DNA of 64,000 bases from Pseudomonas sp. DC1.2. GTDB taxonomy: Bacteria > Pseudomonadota > Gammaproteobacteria > Pseudomonadales > Pseudomonadaceae. Below the pieces are notes generated by a model. That model made no database searches. It saw nothing but the letters and a program-made list of their open reading frames with translations, and was not told the DNA's origin. The stretch covers positions 5,734,001 through 5,798,000 of the forward strand of contig NZ_CP133782.1 of the NCBI RefSeq assembly GCF_034351645.1. The letters run 5' to 3'. Numbering within the stretch: position 1 is the stretch's first letter; every line of letters starts with the position of its first letter. Made by a program: the position numbers and the translations under genes. Positions 52,327-61,306 of this stretch are shown here, piece after piece.

Positions 52327-53454
52327 TCATTTGCTTTGCACCTGTTTCAGCGCCAGGACATCTTTGGGCGTCACCATGTCGCCCTTGTTATTGCCCCAGG
52401 CATTGCGTTCGTAGGTCACGACCGCGGCGATATCGACTTCCGACAGTTGCTTGCCGAACGCCGCCATGGCGGTGCCGGGTTTGCCGAAGTAGACGCGATG
52501 CAGGTGATCTTCTTTCGACCCGGTGGCAATCGGCGAGCCTTTGAGCGCCGGGAACATCGGCGGCAGGCCCTGGCCTTCAGCCTGGTGACAGGCCACGCAG
52601 GTGGTGTGATAGATCTTGTCGCCCCGCGCCTTGAGCTCGTCGAGGGTCCATTCCTTGGTCGTCAGTTCTTTGAGTTGTAGGGCTTGTGCTTTGCGATCCG
52701 CCAACCATTTGTCGTAATCGACCTGGGTCTTGACGTCGACCACGATGGGCATGAAGCCGTGATCCTTGCCGCACAATTCGGCGCACTGGCCACGGTAGAT
52801 GCCGGGTTTGTCGACGCGGGTCCAGGCTTCGTTGATGAACCCCGGAATCGCATCACGCTTGACCGCGAAGGCCGGCACCCACCAGGAGTGGATCACGTCG
52901 GCAGACGTCACCAGGAAGCGCACCTTGGCGCCGATCGGCAAGACCAGCGGCTGATCGACTTCCAGCAGGTAGTTCTCGCCTTTGGGTTCCTTGTTGTGGA
53001 TCTGGTCGGCGGGCGTGGCCAGGTTGCTGAAAAACTCGACGTCCTGACCCAGGTACTTGTAGTGCCACTTCCACTGATAGCCCGTGATCTGGATATCGAT
53101 ATCCGGTTCGCTGACGTCGTACATCTTGATCAGGGTTATAGTGGCGGGCACGGCCATGGCGATCAGAATCACCAAGGGCACGATGGTCCAGAGAATTTCG
53201 ACGGTGGTGCTTTCGTGAAATTTTGCGGCCACCTGCCCTGTGGAGCGGCGGTGGACCATCATCGACCAGAACATGGCGCCGAAGACGATGATGCCGATTA
53301 CCACACAGATCCAGAAGATGGTCATGTGCAGGTCGAATACTGCGTGACTGATTTCAGTCGCTCCAGGCGCCATATTCACAGTCCAGGCAGCGTGTGCCTG
53401 GCTGAAAATCGACCACAACAGGAGGCCCATCCAGACATGTGGATGTCGCATCAT
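52327..53454 (-). CDS. coxB: Cytochrome c oxidase subunit II with fused cytochrome c domain (caa3 type)
   Basis: A 375-aa subunit. A signal peptide (LLLWSIFSQAHA) is followed by two helices (about 43-62 and 87-105) and the cupredoxin domain with CuA ligands H189, C224, E226, C228, H232 and M235 (RGQCAELCGKDHGFM). Residues about 275-375 are an added cytochrome c with C286-V-A-C-H290, so electrons can enter directly, making this a caa3 oxidase. AAGGGG precedes the ATG; a second ATG follows immediately. It is the first gene of the leftward oxidase operon. Confidence 0.95.
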   Translation of the reverse strand: MMRHPHVWMGLLLWSIFSQAHAAWTVNMAPGATEISHAVFDLHMTIFWICVVIGIIVFGAMFWSMMVHRRSTGQVAAKFHESTTVEILWTIVPLVILIAMAVPATITLIKMYDVSEPDIDIQITGYQWKWHYKYLGQDVEFFSNLATPADQIHNKEPKGENYLLEVDQPLVLPIGAKVRFLVTSADVIHSWWVPAFAVKRDAIPGFINEAWTRVDKPGIYRGQCAELCGKDHGFMPIVVDVKTQVDYDKWLADRKAQALQLKELTTKEWTLDELKARGDKIYHTTCVACHQAEGQGLPPMFPALKGSPIATGSKEDHLHRVYFGKPGTAMAAFGKQLSEVDIAAVVTYERNAWGNNKGDMVTPKDVLALKQVQSK

Positions 53455-53825
53455 TGCGGGTTCCCCTTATCGTTCTTGTTATCCCGCCGGCTAACACCGA
53501 CGGCAAGGGAGCGGCTTTTTCAGACTACGAACTTGAATTGCCGAGCCTTGCTGCTTATGCAGTCGGGCGTCATCAGCTAACTCCATTCAAAACCGAGTAT
53601 AGCCAGCGACTGCCACCTCGCAACGCGAGCGCGTAAATCAGCTGAAACAGCTTGGAGTTGCGCTCAAGGCCACGAATGGAGAAGGATGCAGACGAGTCGC
53701 GGCAAACCGATATAACGCAGGTATATCAAGGATGAAATATTTATGACAAATGCGTCTTAGCATTTTTCGTGAGCCAGCTAAGTTATGTCTTCCCTATATC
53801 ATTGCCTTTGTTCCCTGGAGTTTTC
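53455..53825. promoter_or_regulatory. 371-base divergent region coxB / conserved protein
   Basis: No gene is visible. It must hold the cox operon promoter (leftward) and that of the gene at 53826. A perfect 6-bp palindrome GATATA-ACGCAGG-TATATC lies at 53709-53727, about 100 bases before the rightward gene, and could be an operator. Alternative sigma sites were not clear. Confidence 0.45.
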
Positions 53826-54476
53826 ATGAACACCGCCGCATTGCGCGAGCAGATCCAAAAAGCCCGACAACATGAGGCCGAGACCGGCCTGTTAACTCGT
53901 CAACTGGAAACCCAACTGCCGCATCTGCACGCCGCCATCCAGTTGCCGGATGTCGATGCCAAAGGCGTGATGACACGCTTTGTGGCCGCTTACATAGAGC
54001 AAGTGCCAGACCTGCTGGACGCAGCCAATGATGTAGCACGTGAGGCGGGCATTGAATCGCAGATAAAACCGGTGCTGAAAATCGCCGAGCAGTTCTTCCT
54101 GCAACCCCCGGCGATCATGGCCGGGCACATCGGTCTGGACAGCCTGCTGGACGAAGCCTATCTGGCGCATCGATTGGTTGAAGAGGTCAATGACCTGTAC
54201 ATCAAGCATTTTGGTCAGCCGCTGATCCCTTTGGACATGACGGTCGCCAACCTGATTGCCCACCAATTGATCGGCGAAGCATTCGCCAACCAACTGGATG
54301 AGGCGGTGCATCACGCTGTGGACGAGATGCTCGACGAAGACAGTTTCGCGCTGGAGTCAGTCGAAGCCTATCGCGAGAAGCTCAACAGTCCGGACACCGG
54401 CGCCGCGTGGAAACGCTGGCCGTGTTTGTCGCGCCAGTTGGGCGTGGGGCTCGCGCTGGACCAACCCGCCGCGTAA
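53826..54476 (+). CDS. Conserved hypothetical protein next to cox operon
   Basis: A 216-aa soluble protein, largely alpha-helical, with acidic stretches (HHAVDEMLDEDSFALESVEAYREK). No membrane helix, signal peptide or catalytic motif is seen. It matches by position PA0104 of P. aeruginosa. The ATG at 53826 has CTGGAG upstream and begins MNTAALREQIQKARQHEAETG. I do not recognise the family. Confidence 0.7.
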   Translation: MNTAALREQIQKARQHEAETGLLTRQLETQLPHLHAAIQLPDVDAKGVMTRFVAAYIEQVPDLLDAANDVAREAGIESQIKPVLKIAEQFFLQPPAIMAGHIGLDSLLDEAYLAHRLVEEVNDLYIKHFGQPLIPLDMTVANLIAHQLIGEAFANQLDEAVHHAVDEMLDEDSFALESVEAYREKLNSPDTGAAWKRWPCLSRQLGVGLALDQPAA

Positions 54477-54490
54477 AGCACCATATGCTC

Positions 54491-54575
54491 TGTAGGAGCC
54501 ATGCGGTGCTCCTACTTGCCCGCGAAGGCGTCTTCACAGACGCCAAAAGCTTCGCGGGCAAGTCACACCGCTCGC
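54491..54575. repeat. REPIN with long inverted repeat
   Basis: ACTTGCCCGCGAAGGCGTCT pairs with AGACGCC-(5 bases)-TTCGCGGGCAAGT, a long nearly perfect stem of about 20 bp. A second short stem (TAGGAGCA/TGCTCCTA) lies left of it. It separates the convergent genes at 54476 and 54590. Confidence 0.85.
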
Positions 54576-54589
54576 GCCAACACAGTTAT

Positions 54590-56116
54590 TTATCCGGCTG
54601 AGCCCATGCCGGATGTGGTGCGCAATCGACCTTCCAGCCTGCGTTTCAACCCACGCGCCTCTATCACGAGCGTCGAACCCTTCGCGGCATTCGCCCGGCC
54701 CCACTCCTCAAGCAACTCAAGGCACGAGTGATCGATATAACTCAGGTTGTTGAGCGGTACATGCACGGTTGTGCCTGCGGGGATCGTCCCTAGCACTTGC
54801 GTCAGGGCCGGCACCTTGAGAAAGGTCGCCGCGCCCACCAGCCGCAGTTCCATTTCGCCGTTTGCCGGCAGATCGATCAGGCTGATTTTCAGCCGTGATG
54901 CTTTCCACGCGAGTTTGGCCAGGGTCAGGCCGAAACCAATCAGCACGCCGGTCAGCAGGTCAGTAAAGATAATCGCCAGCGCGGTGGCCGCGTAAGTGAA
55001 CATCGGCATCCGACCGTAACGCCCCAGCCCACGAAATGCTTTCAGGTCCACCAGTTTGAAACCGGTGTAAACCAGCACACCCGCGAGGCTCGCCACGGGA
55101 ATGCTTTGCAGCAGGCTGGAGAGCAGCAAAACGAATGCCAGCAGCCATAAACCATGGAAGATCGTCGAAAATCGTGTGGTCGCACCGGCCTGAACGTTGG
55201 CCGAGCTGCGCACGATCACACCGGTCATCGGCAGCGCACCGAGCAGTCCGCAGAGCATGTTGCCCACGCCTTGAGCTGACAATTCACGGTCGAAGTCCGA
55301 CCGTTCGCCATTGTGCATTCGGTCCACGGCAGCGGCGGACAGCAGGGTTTCGGCACTGGCGATAAACGCCACGGCAAACGCGGCGATCAGTAGGGTTGGA
55401 TCGGCCAGGTTCAGCAGGTCTGCCGGTTTTAGCCAGTCGATGGCTTCCGCCAGATTGGCCGGGACCTCCACGCGTTTGACCTGCAAGGCCAGCATCAGGC
55501 TGGCAACCGTTGCCAGGCCGACACCGAGCAAAGCACCGGGAATGAATCGCAATGAATGAGGGCGCAATTTTTCCCACAGCCACATCACGGCAATAGTCGA
55601 CAGCCCAAGCAGGCCAGCCTGCCAGCCCACGGAAGGCAGGGCTTGAGCCACGGCGGCAGGAAAGGCTACGAGGTTATCCAGCCCCGACGGTTTGGGGGCC
55701 GCATCGAGCATCACATGCACTTGTGACAGCACAATCAATACGCCAATGCCGGCGAGCATGCCGTAGACCACCGCCGGCGCGGTCACACGGAACCAGCAGC
55801 CCAGTTTCAGGCGTCCGGCCACCAGTTGCAGAAAACCCGCGAGCAGCAGGATAGGCCCCAGCATGGCGATGCCATGCTGGCGCACCAGTTCGAACACCAG
55901 CACCGCCAGACCTGCCGCCGGACCGCTGACTTGCAGCGGTGAGCCGGCCAGCCAGCCAACCACCAAACCACCGATAATCCCGGTGATCAGGCCTTTGGAA
56001 GGGGGTAGCCCCGAGGCAATCGCGATGCCCATGCACAGGGGCAGGGCCACCAGAAACACAACCACGGAAGCCAGCAGCTCCCGTGGCAATACAGCTTTCA
56101 GTTGCGCAGCACGCAT
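54590..56116 (-). CDS. SulP-family anion transporter with STAS domain
   Basis: A 508-aa inner-membrane transporter. The N-terminal helices carry SulP motifs (VVVFLVALPLCMGIAIASGLPPSKGLITGIIGG near residue 18-50, SGPAAGLAVLVFELV near 63). A short C-terminal STAS-like part (about residues 415-490, LRLVGAATFLKVPAL, NNLSYIDHSCLELLEEWG) follows. The family moves sulfate, bicarbonate or dicarboxylates with sodium or protons. The carbonic anhydrase gene 90 bases upstream on the same strand makes bicarbonate a good candidate. The ATG at 56116 has GGGAG upstream; earlier codons are unlikely. Confidence 0.88.
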   Translation of the reverse strand: MRAAQLKAVLPRELLASVVVFLVALPLCMGIAIASGLPPSKGLITGIIGGLVVGWLAGSPLQVSGPAAGLAVLVFELVRQHGIAMLGPILLLAGFLQLVAGRLKLGCWFRVTAPAVVYGMLAGIGVLIVLSQVHVMLDAAPKPSGLDNLVAFPAAVAQALPSVGWQAGLLGLSTIAVMWLWEKLRPHSLRFIPGALLGVGLATVASLMLALQVKRVEVPANLAEAIDWLKPADLLNLADPTLLIAAFAVAFIASAETLLSAAAVDRMHNGERSDFDRELSAQGVGNMLCGLLGALPMTGVIVRSSANVQAGATTRFSTIFHGLWLLAFVLLLSSLLQSIPVASLAGVLVYTGFKLVDLKAFRGLGRYGRMPMFTYAATALAIIFTDLLTGVLIGFGLTLAKLAWKASRLKISLIDLPANGEMELRLVGAATFLKVPALTQVLGTIPAGTTVHVPLNNLSYIDHSCLELLEEWGRANAAKGSTLVIEARGLKRRLEGRLRTTSGMGSAG

Positions 56117-56151
56117 AGTGATTCTCCCTACATTTTCTTCAGGCATGGCAA

Positions 56152-56181
56152 AGCCGGGCTGCCGGATTGGCAGCCTCGGCT
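56152..56181 (-). terminator. Strong hairpin between the carbonic anhydrase and SulP genes
   Basis: AGCCG-GGCTGCC pairs with GGCAGCC-T-CGGCT around a 5-base loop, a 12-bp stem with one bulge. On the minus strand it is followed by only TTTG, so it may reduce rather than stop transcription into the SulP gene. Seen directly; role inferred. Confidence 0.5.
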
Positions 56182-56206
56182 AAACCACACAGGGATTTAG
56201 GAGTGT

Positions 56207-56938
56207 TTAAAAGCGCGCTTTGGGCGTTGCCACCGGAATCGGATGGCTGCCATCGAGCGGCAGGAAGCAGCCCTGATCCGCGTCGTAAGCTTTAATTTCG
56301 CTGGTTTCGATGCTGTAGACCCAACCATGGATGAACAGCTGACCGTTGGCCATGCGTGAGGCCACGGAGGGATGCGTGCGTAAATGCTGCAATTGGGCGA
56401 TCACATTCTCTTCGGTGAGGATGTGCATGCTTTCGCTTTCATTCGCGCAATTGCAATTTTCCTGGACCATGGTTTTTGCCACTTCGGCGTGGCGCAGCCA
56501 GGCTTTGACCGTGGGCATTTTTTCCAGGCTTTGCGGGTTGAGCACCGCGCGCATGGCGCCGCAATCGGAATGCCCGCAGATGATGATGTGCTGCACGCCC
56601 AAGGCCAGTACCGCGTATTCGATGGCAGTGGAAACACCGCCGTTCATCTGGCCGTAAGGCGGTACCACGTTGCCGACATTACGCGTGACGAACAGGTCGC
56701 CGGGGGAGCTTTGGGTGATCAGCTCGGGAACGATGCGCGAATCGGCACAGGCGATGAACATCGCCCTGGGGCTCTGGGCCGTGGCGAGTTTCTTGAAGAG
56801 CTCTTCCTGTTGTGGGAAGACTTCGTGGTGAAAATGCAAAAAGCCATCAACGATATGCTGCAGCGCTGCATCGGCGGTTTCCGCCTCGGGGTGAGCTGGA
56901 GCCGACGCAGCCAACGGCTGTTTATCCTTGTCACTCAT
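56207..56938 (-). CDS. Beta-class carbonic anhydrase
   Basis: A 243-aa enzyme that interconverts carbon dioxide and bicarbonate. Zinc ligands are C64 (FIACADSRIVPE), H123 and C126 (CGHSDCGAMRAV), and D66/R68 form the catalytic dyad, all intact. The N-terminal 25 residues are a short extension and no signal peptide is present, so it is cytoplasmic. It precedes the SulP transporter on the same strand, as in P. aeruginosa PA0102-PA0103. Confidence 0.93.
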   Translation of the reverse strand: MSDKDKQPLAASAPAHPEAETADAALQHIVDGFLHFHHEVFPQQEELFKKLATAQSPRAMFIACADSRIVPELITQSSPGDLFVTRNVGNVVPPYGQMNGGVSTAIEYAVLALGVQHIIICGHSDCGAMRAVLNPQSLEKMPTVKAWLRHAEVAKTMVQENCNCANESESMHILTEENVIAQLQHLRTHPSVASRMANGQLFIHGWVYSIETSEIKAYDADQGCFLPLDGSHPIPVATPKARF

Positions 56939-57181
56939 AATTGATCCTCTTGGGTCGGAGTTTGGGAAGTGTCCCGTTTTATCCGATGTGAAGCCAGTGG
57001 CTGTCTAAAAAACGTACAGGTTAAAAAATCAGACCCGTCAGTCACGCGGTGAACAAGGTAGCTATCGAAACTTAACTCAAACTGAATAAAGGCTCTATCT
57101 CGTGTGTTCCAGGTCACAAAAAACGTGACTGGCCTACAAGTGGCACGCGTTTTTCTCGACTTAACCCTAGGTCAATTGTCG

Positions 57182-58133
57182 TCAAATCAAAGGCATCTGG
57201 CGACCGGGCGGACAGAAGGCGGTGCAGTCCAGATTGAAACCTTCGCGCCGATTGAGCCGCAAGCGCTTGATGGTTTTGGTAAACCGTTGCGCCAGCAGGT
57301 CCGCCAATGGCCCCTCACCACGCATCCTGGCGCCAAATCGACTGTCGTACCGTTCGCCGCTTCGGCTCTGTCGGATCAGGTTCAGCACATGGGAGGCCCG
57401 CTGTGGATAGTGAGCCGCCAGCCATTCTTCGAACAGCGGCGCTACCTCCAGTGGCAGGCGCAACATCATGTAGGCGGCGCTCTGGGTGCCAGCGGCATGG
57501 GCCTCGGTGAGCAGGCTTTCAAGCTCGCTGTCGTTGATCATCGGGATCATCGGTGAACACAGCACTCCCACTGGAATCTCGGCTTCGCGCATGACGCGGA
57601 TCGCCCGCAAACGAGCCTTGGGGGCCGCAGCCCTGGGTTCGAGGATGCGTTTCAGTTCGTCGTCCAGCGTGGCGAGGCTGATCATCACGGCCACTAGCCG
57701 CTGCTCTGCAAGTTCGGCCAGCAAGTCGAGATCGCGAAAAATCAGCGAGCCCTTGGTGATGATGGTCACCGGGTGACGTTAACGCAGCAGGACTTCGAGG
57801 GTTTTGCGGGTGATTTTGTGTTCGCGCTCGATGGGCTGATACGGATCGGTGTTGGAACCCAGGTTGATCGGTGCGCTTGGAGAGCTGCTCCTCCAGCACA
57901 TCGGCGGCGTTGGTCTTGGCGATCAGTTTGGTTTCGAAATCCAGCCCCGGCGACAGGTCCCAATAGGCATGGCTGGGCCGCGCGTAACAATAAATGCAGG
58001 CATGTTCGCAGCCGCGATAGGGATTGATAGAGCGGTCGAAGGGCAAATCCGGCGGCCACCGAGCGGTTCGGCGCGAAGCGATTGTGCGGGTTGGTCGCGG
58101 TGCCGCGACCGCGTGGGGGGGGGCGGTGGACAT
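57182..58133 (-). pseudogene. Broken PA0069-family radical SAM protein gene
   Basis: The pieces together read as one radical SAM protein, but in three frames. (1) After the ATG at 58133 the motif RGRGTATNPHNRFAPNRS needs a +1 shift through a run of nine C. (2) PDLPFDRSINPYRGCEHACIYCYARP, with the iron-sulfur motif C-x3-C-x2-C, follows after an apparent deletion of about 30 residues. (3) Near 57880 the frame shifts again, with loss of a few residues, to APINLGSNTDPYQPIEREH. (4) That frame ends at a TAA (57779-57781) and then continues as RHPVTIITKGSL to the normal C-terminus at 57182. So it has at least four lesions and cannot make the normal protein. Confidence 0.85.
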
Positions 58134-58176
58134 GAAAACGCCTCGATACTGCTTTTTATGCAGTGTCGAGGCGTCG
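58134..58176 (-). terminator. Hairpin terminator after the triheme cytochrome gene
   Basis: On the minus strand CGCCTCGACACTGC pairs with GCAGTATCGAGGCG (15-bp stem with one mismatch, loop ATAAAAA), followed by TTTTC. It lies 27 bases after the cytochrome stop and directly abuts the ATG of the radical SAM pseudogene. Confidence 0.75.
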
Positions 58177-58202
58177 TTCATTTGGCCAGTGCCGCAGGGC
58201 GA

Positions 58203-59507
58203 TTAGTTTTTCTGGGTGACTTGGCCCAGATCGTCGCCGGAGGTGCTCTTCATATCATCCTTGCGGAGCGCCGCCACGGTGCTCGCCTTGACCGGCGAGC
58301 CGCTGTTGCCCCAACTGCTGCGGATGAAGCTGACCACCTGCGCCACTTCCTCATCCGACAGCCGCCCGGCAAATCCCGGCATGGTGAAGGTTGAAGGCGC
58401 CGTGTGAGTCGCTGGCAAGGTGCCGCCCTTGAGCACGATGTGAATCAGCGAAGTCGGATCGTCCGACTGCAACACCGGGTTGCCCGCCAGCGCCGGGAAT
58501 ACTCGGGTATAGCCATGGCCGTCGGTCCGATGGCAGGCCGCACAGTTGTCGATGTAAACCGATGCGCCAGGCCTGCTGTCGTCACCCTTCCACAGTGCCT
58601 GGGCGACTTTCGGGTCGTACTGATGCGGCCTGTCGTTGGGGTCATTGGCCGGCAGGGACTTGAGGTAACGGGCAATCGCGGTCAGATCCGCGTCGGTCAT
58701 GTACTGCATGCTGTGTGTGACCACGTCGCTCATGCCACCGAACACGGCGCTGCGGTCGCTGCGGCCGGTCTTGAGGAACTGCACCAGTTGTTCCTCGCTC
58801 CAGCTCCCGAGGCCGTCTTTGTGGTCGCCCCGCAGACTTTTCGCGATCCAGCCTTCCAGCGGTGCGCTGCCTGACAGAAACGTATTGCCTTCACCAGCAT
58901 TCAGGGCTTTTTCCTGCATGCTCAAGGCCCGTGGCGTATGACACGCGCCGCAATGCCCCAGGCCTTCCACCAGATAAGCGCCGCGATGGACGACGGGATC
59001 TGTACCTGGCAACGCCGGGTCATCGTTGACGGTCGGCGCAAACAGCCAGCGCCAGCCCGCGAGCGGCCAACGCATGCTCAACGGCCATGGAATGTCGCTG
59101 TCCCGGTTTGCTTGAGCCACCGGCGCCACGCCGTGCATAAAGTAGGCGTACAAGGCTTTCATGTCGGTTTCGTTGACGGTGGCGTAGGACGGGTACGGCA
59201 TCGCTGGGTACAAGGTACTGCCGTTTTTGGCGACGCCGTGGCGAACGGCTTTGTCGAAATCCTCGAAGCTGTAGTCGCCCAGACCGGTTTTGTCCGGGGT
59301 GATATTGGTCGAGTAGATCGTACCGATCGGCGTCTCCATTGGCAGGCCACCGGCAAACGGCTTACCGTTTTTGGCGGTGTGACAGGCGACGCAATCTCCG
59401 GCTCGGGCGAGGTATTCGCCTTGCTTGATCAGGTTTTGATCCGCGTTGGCGGCGTAAATCGAGCCGCTGGCCAGCAGGGCGAAGAGGGCGATAGAGAGTG
59501 CTTTCAT
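58203..59507 (-). CDS. Triheme cytochrome c subunit of a membrane dehydrogenase (gluconate 2-dehydrogenase type)
   Basis: A 434-aa periplasmic protein with a signal peptide (MKALSIALFALLASGSIYA). Heme sites are C39-V-A-C42-H, C186-G-A-C189-H and C322-A-A-C325-H. The domain order and length match cytochrome subunits of alcohol, gluconate and related dehydrogenases, which pass electrons to ubiquinone. No C-terminal membrane helix is clear. It is the last gene of a three-gene operon, 12 bases after the FAD subunit. Which sugar acid or alcohol is oxidised cannot be told. Confidence 0.9.
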   Translation of the reverse strand: MKALSIALFALLASGSIYAANADQNLIKQGEYLARAGDCVACHTAKNGKPFAGGLPMETPIGTIYSTNITPDKTGLGDYSFEDFDKAVRHGVAKNGSTLYPAMPYPSYATVNETDMKALYAYFMHGVAPVAQANRDSDIPWPLSMRWPLAGWRWLFAPTVNDDPALPGTDPVVHRGAYLVEGLGHCGACHTPRALSMQEKALNAGEGNTFLSGSAPLEGWIAKSLRGDHKDGLGSWSEEQLVQFLKTGRSDRSAVFGGMSDVVTHSMQYMTDADLTAIARYLKSLPANDPNDRPHQYDPKVAQALWKGDDSRPGASVYIDNCAACHRTDGHGYTRVFPALAGNPVLQSDDPTSLIHIVLKGGTLPATHTAPSTFTMPGFAGRLSDEEVAQVVSFIRSSWGNSGSPVKASTVAALRKDDMKSTSGDDLGQVTQKN

Positions 59508-59519
59508 GGTTATCGCTCC

Positions 59520-61304
59520 TTATGCCTGAACCAGCGGGCCAGGGTTTTTCAGGTACTGCTCGCGGATCGCACGGGCCGACCAGTACGTCAGTGCCGCGAC
59601 TAGCCCCGTAGGGTTGTAGCCCAAGCCTTGTGGGAAAGCTGACGCACCAGGCACGAACACGTTGTGTACGTCCCAACTTTGCAAATAACGGTTCAAGGCG
59701 CTGGTCTTGGGGTTGGTGCCCATGATCGCGCCGCCGTTGAGGTGGGTGGTTTGGTAGGACGCTGTATTGAAGTGCTCACCGACCTTCTTGCCCAATACTG
59801 CGATGGCTTTGGGGCTCATGGCTTCGGCAATCTTGCCCATTTTTTCGACCATGAAGCGGTTCATCTTGATGTCGTTTTCCTGCCAGTCGAAGGTCATGCG
59901 TAACAACGGCAAACCGTAGGCATCGCGATACACCGGGTCCAGATCCAGGTAGTTGCCGCGGTAGGACTGATGCGCGCCGTGGGCGTCCATCGACACTTGG
60001 TGGGTGTAGTAATCGGCAGTGGCGCGTTTCCAGTCACTGCCCCACGCCGGCGTGCCCGGTGGGTTGGACGTGCCAGCGATGGGGCGACTGCCGGCCTGGT
60101 TGACCCACATAGGTGAGCCGCCGACGAAACCGTGGGGACCATGATCGAAGTTATCGGCATTGAAGTCGTCCAATGCCACGCCATTGCCTCCAGCCCCGAT
60201 GAAGTTGTTGGTGTGGGTGTCTTTGTCGAAAAACGCCTTGATGGTGGCCATGTTCTGATAGGCGAAGTTCTTGCCTACCACACCTTCGCCACTGATCGGG
60301 TCGTAGGGTTTGCCGATACCGGACAGCAGCATCAGCCTCACGTTATGAAATTGAAACGCGCCGAGTATCACCAGATCGGCGGGTTGCTCGATTTCCCGAC
60401 CCTGTCCGTCCACATAGGTCACGCCAGTCGCTTTGCGCTGGGTACTGTCGAGATTGACCCGTAACACGTGCGAATTCGGCCGCAGTTCGAAGTTGGGCAG
60501 TGGTTTGAGCGCTGGCAGAATGTTTACGTTCGGCGACGCCTTGGAATACATGTAGCAGACGTAGCCGCTGCAAAAACCGCAGAAATTGCAGGGGCCCATC
60601 TGTGCGCCGTAAGGATTGGTATAGGGGCCTGAGGTATTGGCCGAGGGTAGGTTGTAGGGTTTGTAACCCACGGCGGTGGCGGCTTTCTGGAACAGCTGTG
60701 CGGAAACTGTGTTTTTTTGCGATTCCAGCGGAAAAGGGTTCGAGCGATCCGGTGCGTAGGGGTTGCCACCCTTGCCTTCACCGACGCGTTGACCGTTCAC
60801 CGTCCAGGCTTGACCCGAGGTTCCGAACACTTTTTCGGCGTAATCGAAAAACGGCTCCAGTTCTTCGTAGCTGACGCCGAAGTCCTGGATGGTCATGTCC
60901 TTGGGGATGAAGTTTTTGCCATAGCGTTCTTCGTAATGGCTGCGCATGCGCAACTCGATCGGATCGACACGAAAGTGTACGCCGGACCAATGCAAGCCGG
61001 CGCCACCCACACCGTTTCCGGGCAGGAAGGCACCGAGTTGGCGATTTGGCAAGGCGATGTCATTCACGCTATGGCGAATCGTGACGGTCTCTTTGGAGAT
61101 GTCCTGAAAGAGTTTTTTTCTCACGCTGTAGGTGAGTTCATCGATCACCTGGGGATAGTTACCGTCCGGGTACGTGTCCTGCATCGGTCCGCGCTCGAGC
61201 GCCAGTACGTTGAGGCCTGCCTCTGTCAGCTCTTTGGCCATAATCGCGCCCGTCCAGCCAAACCCGACGATCACTGCATCGACCTTCTTCATTACCGTTG
61301 CCAT
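59520..61304 (-). CDS. FAD-dependent dehydrogenase large subunit (gluconate 2-dehydrogenase/GMC-like)
   Basis: A 594-aa flavoprotein. The FAD-binding motif is VDAVIVGFGWTGAIMAKEL (GxGxxG-like, with F at one Gly-adjacent place) and the second is GNGVGGAGLHWSGVHFRVDP. A cysteine cluster (MGPCNFCGFCSGYVCYMYS near residue 240) could ligate an iron-sulfur cluster, as in the FDH/GADH type. The catalytic His-Asn pair is in NTASYQTTHLNGGAIMGTNP and GASAFPQGLGYNPTGLVAAL. It has no own signal peptide and would be exported with the Tat-directed small subunit. The ATG at 61304 lies just after the stop of that gene; a TTG two codons earlier overlaps it. Confidence 0.9.
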   Translation of the reverse strand: MATVMKKVDAVIVGFGWTGAIMAKELTEAGLNVLALERGPMQDTYPDGNYPQVIDELTYSVRKKLFQDISKETVTIRHSVNDIALPNRQLGAFLPGNGVGGAGLHWSGVHFRVDPIELRMRSHYEERYGKNFIPKDMTIQDFGVSYEELEPFFDYAEKVFGTSGQAWTVNGQRVGEGKGGNPYAPDRSNPFPLESQKNTVSAQLFQKAATAVGYKPYNLPSANTSGPYTNPYGAQMGPCNFCGFCSGYVCYMYSKASPNVNILPALKPLPNFELRPNSHVLRVNLDSTQRKATGVTYVDGQGREIEQPADLVILGAFQFHNVRLMLLSGIGKPYDPISGEGVVGKNFAYQNMATIKAFFDKDTHTNNFIGAGGNGVALDDFNADNFDHGPHGFVGGSPMWVNQAGSRPIAGTSNPPGTPAWGSDWKRATADYYTHQVSMDAHGAHQSYRGNYLDLDPVYRDAYGLPLLRMTFDWQENDIKMNRFMVEKMGKIAEAMSPKAIAVLGKKVGEHFNTASYQTTHLNGGAIMGTNPKTSALNRYLQSWDVHNVFVPGASAFPQGLGYNPTGLVAALTYWSARAIREQYLKNPGPLVQA

Positions 61305-61306
61305 GC

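Noticed and set aside
53521..53560. GAACTT as an AlgU promoter upstream of the gene at 53826
   Set aside because: The position for the -10 reads CTGCT or TGCTT rather than TCTGA, and it is about 300 bases from the gene.
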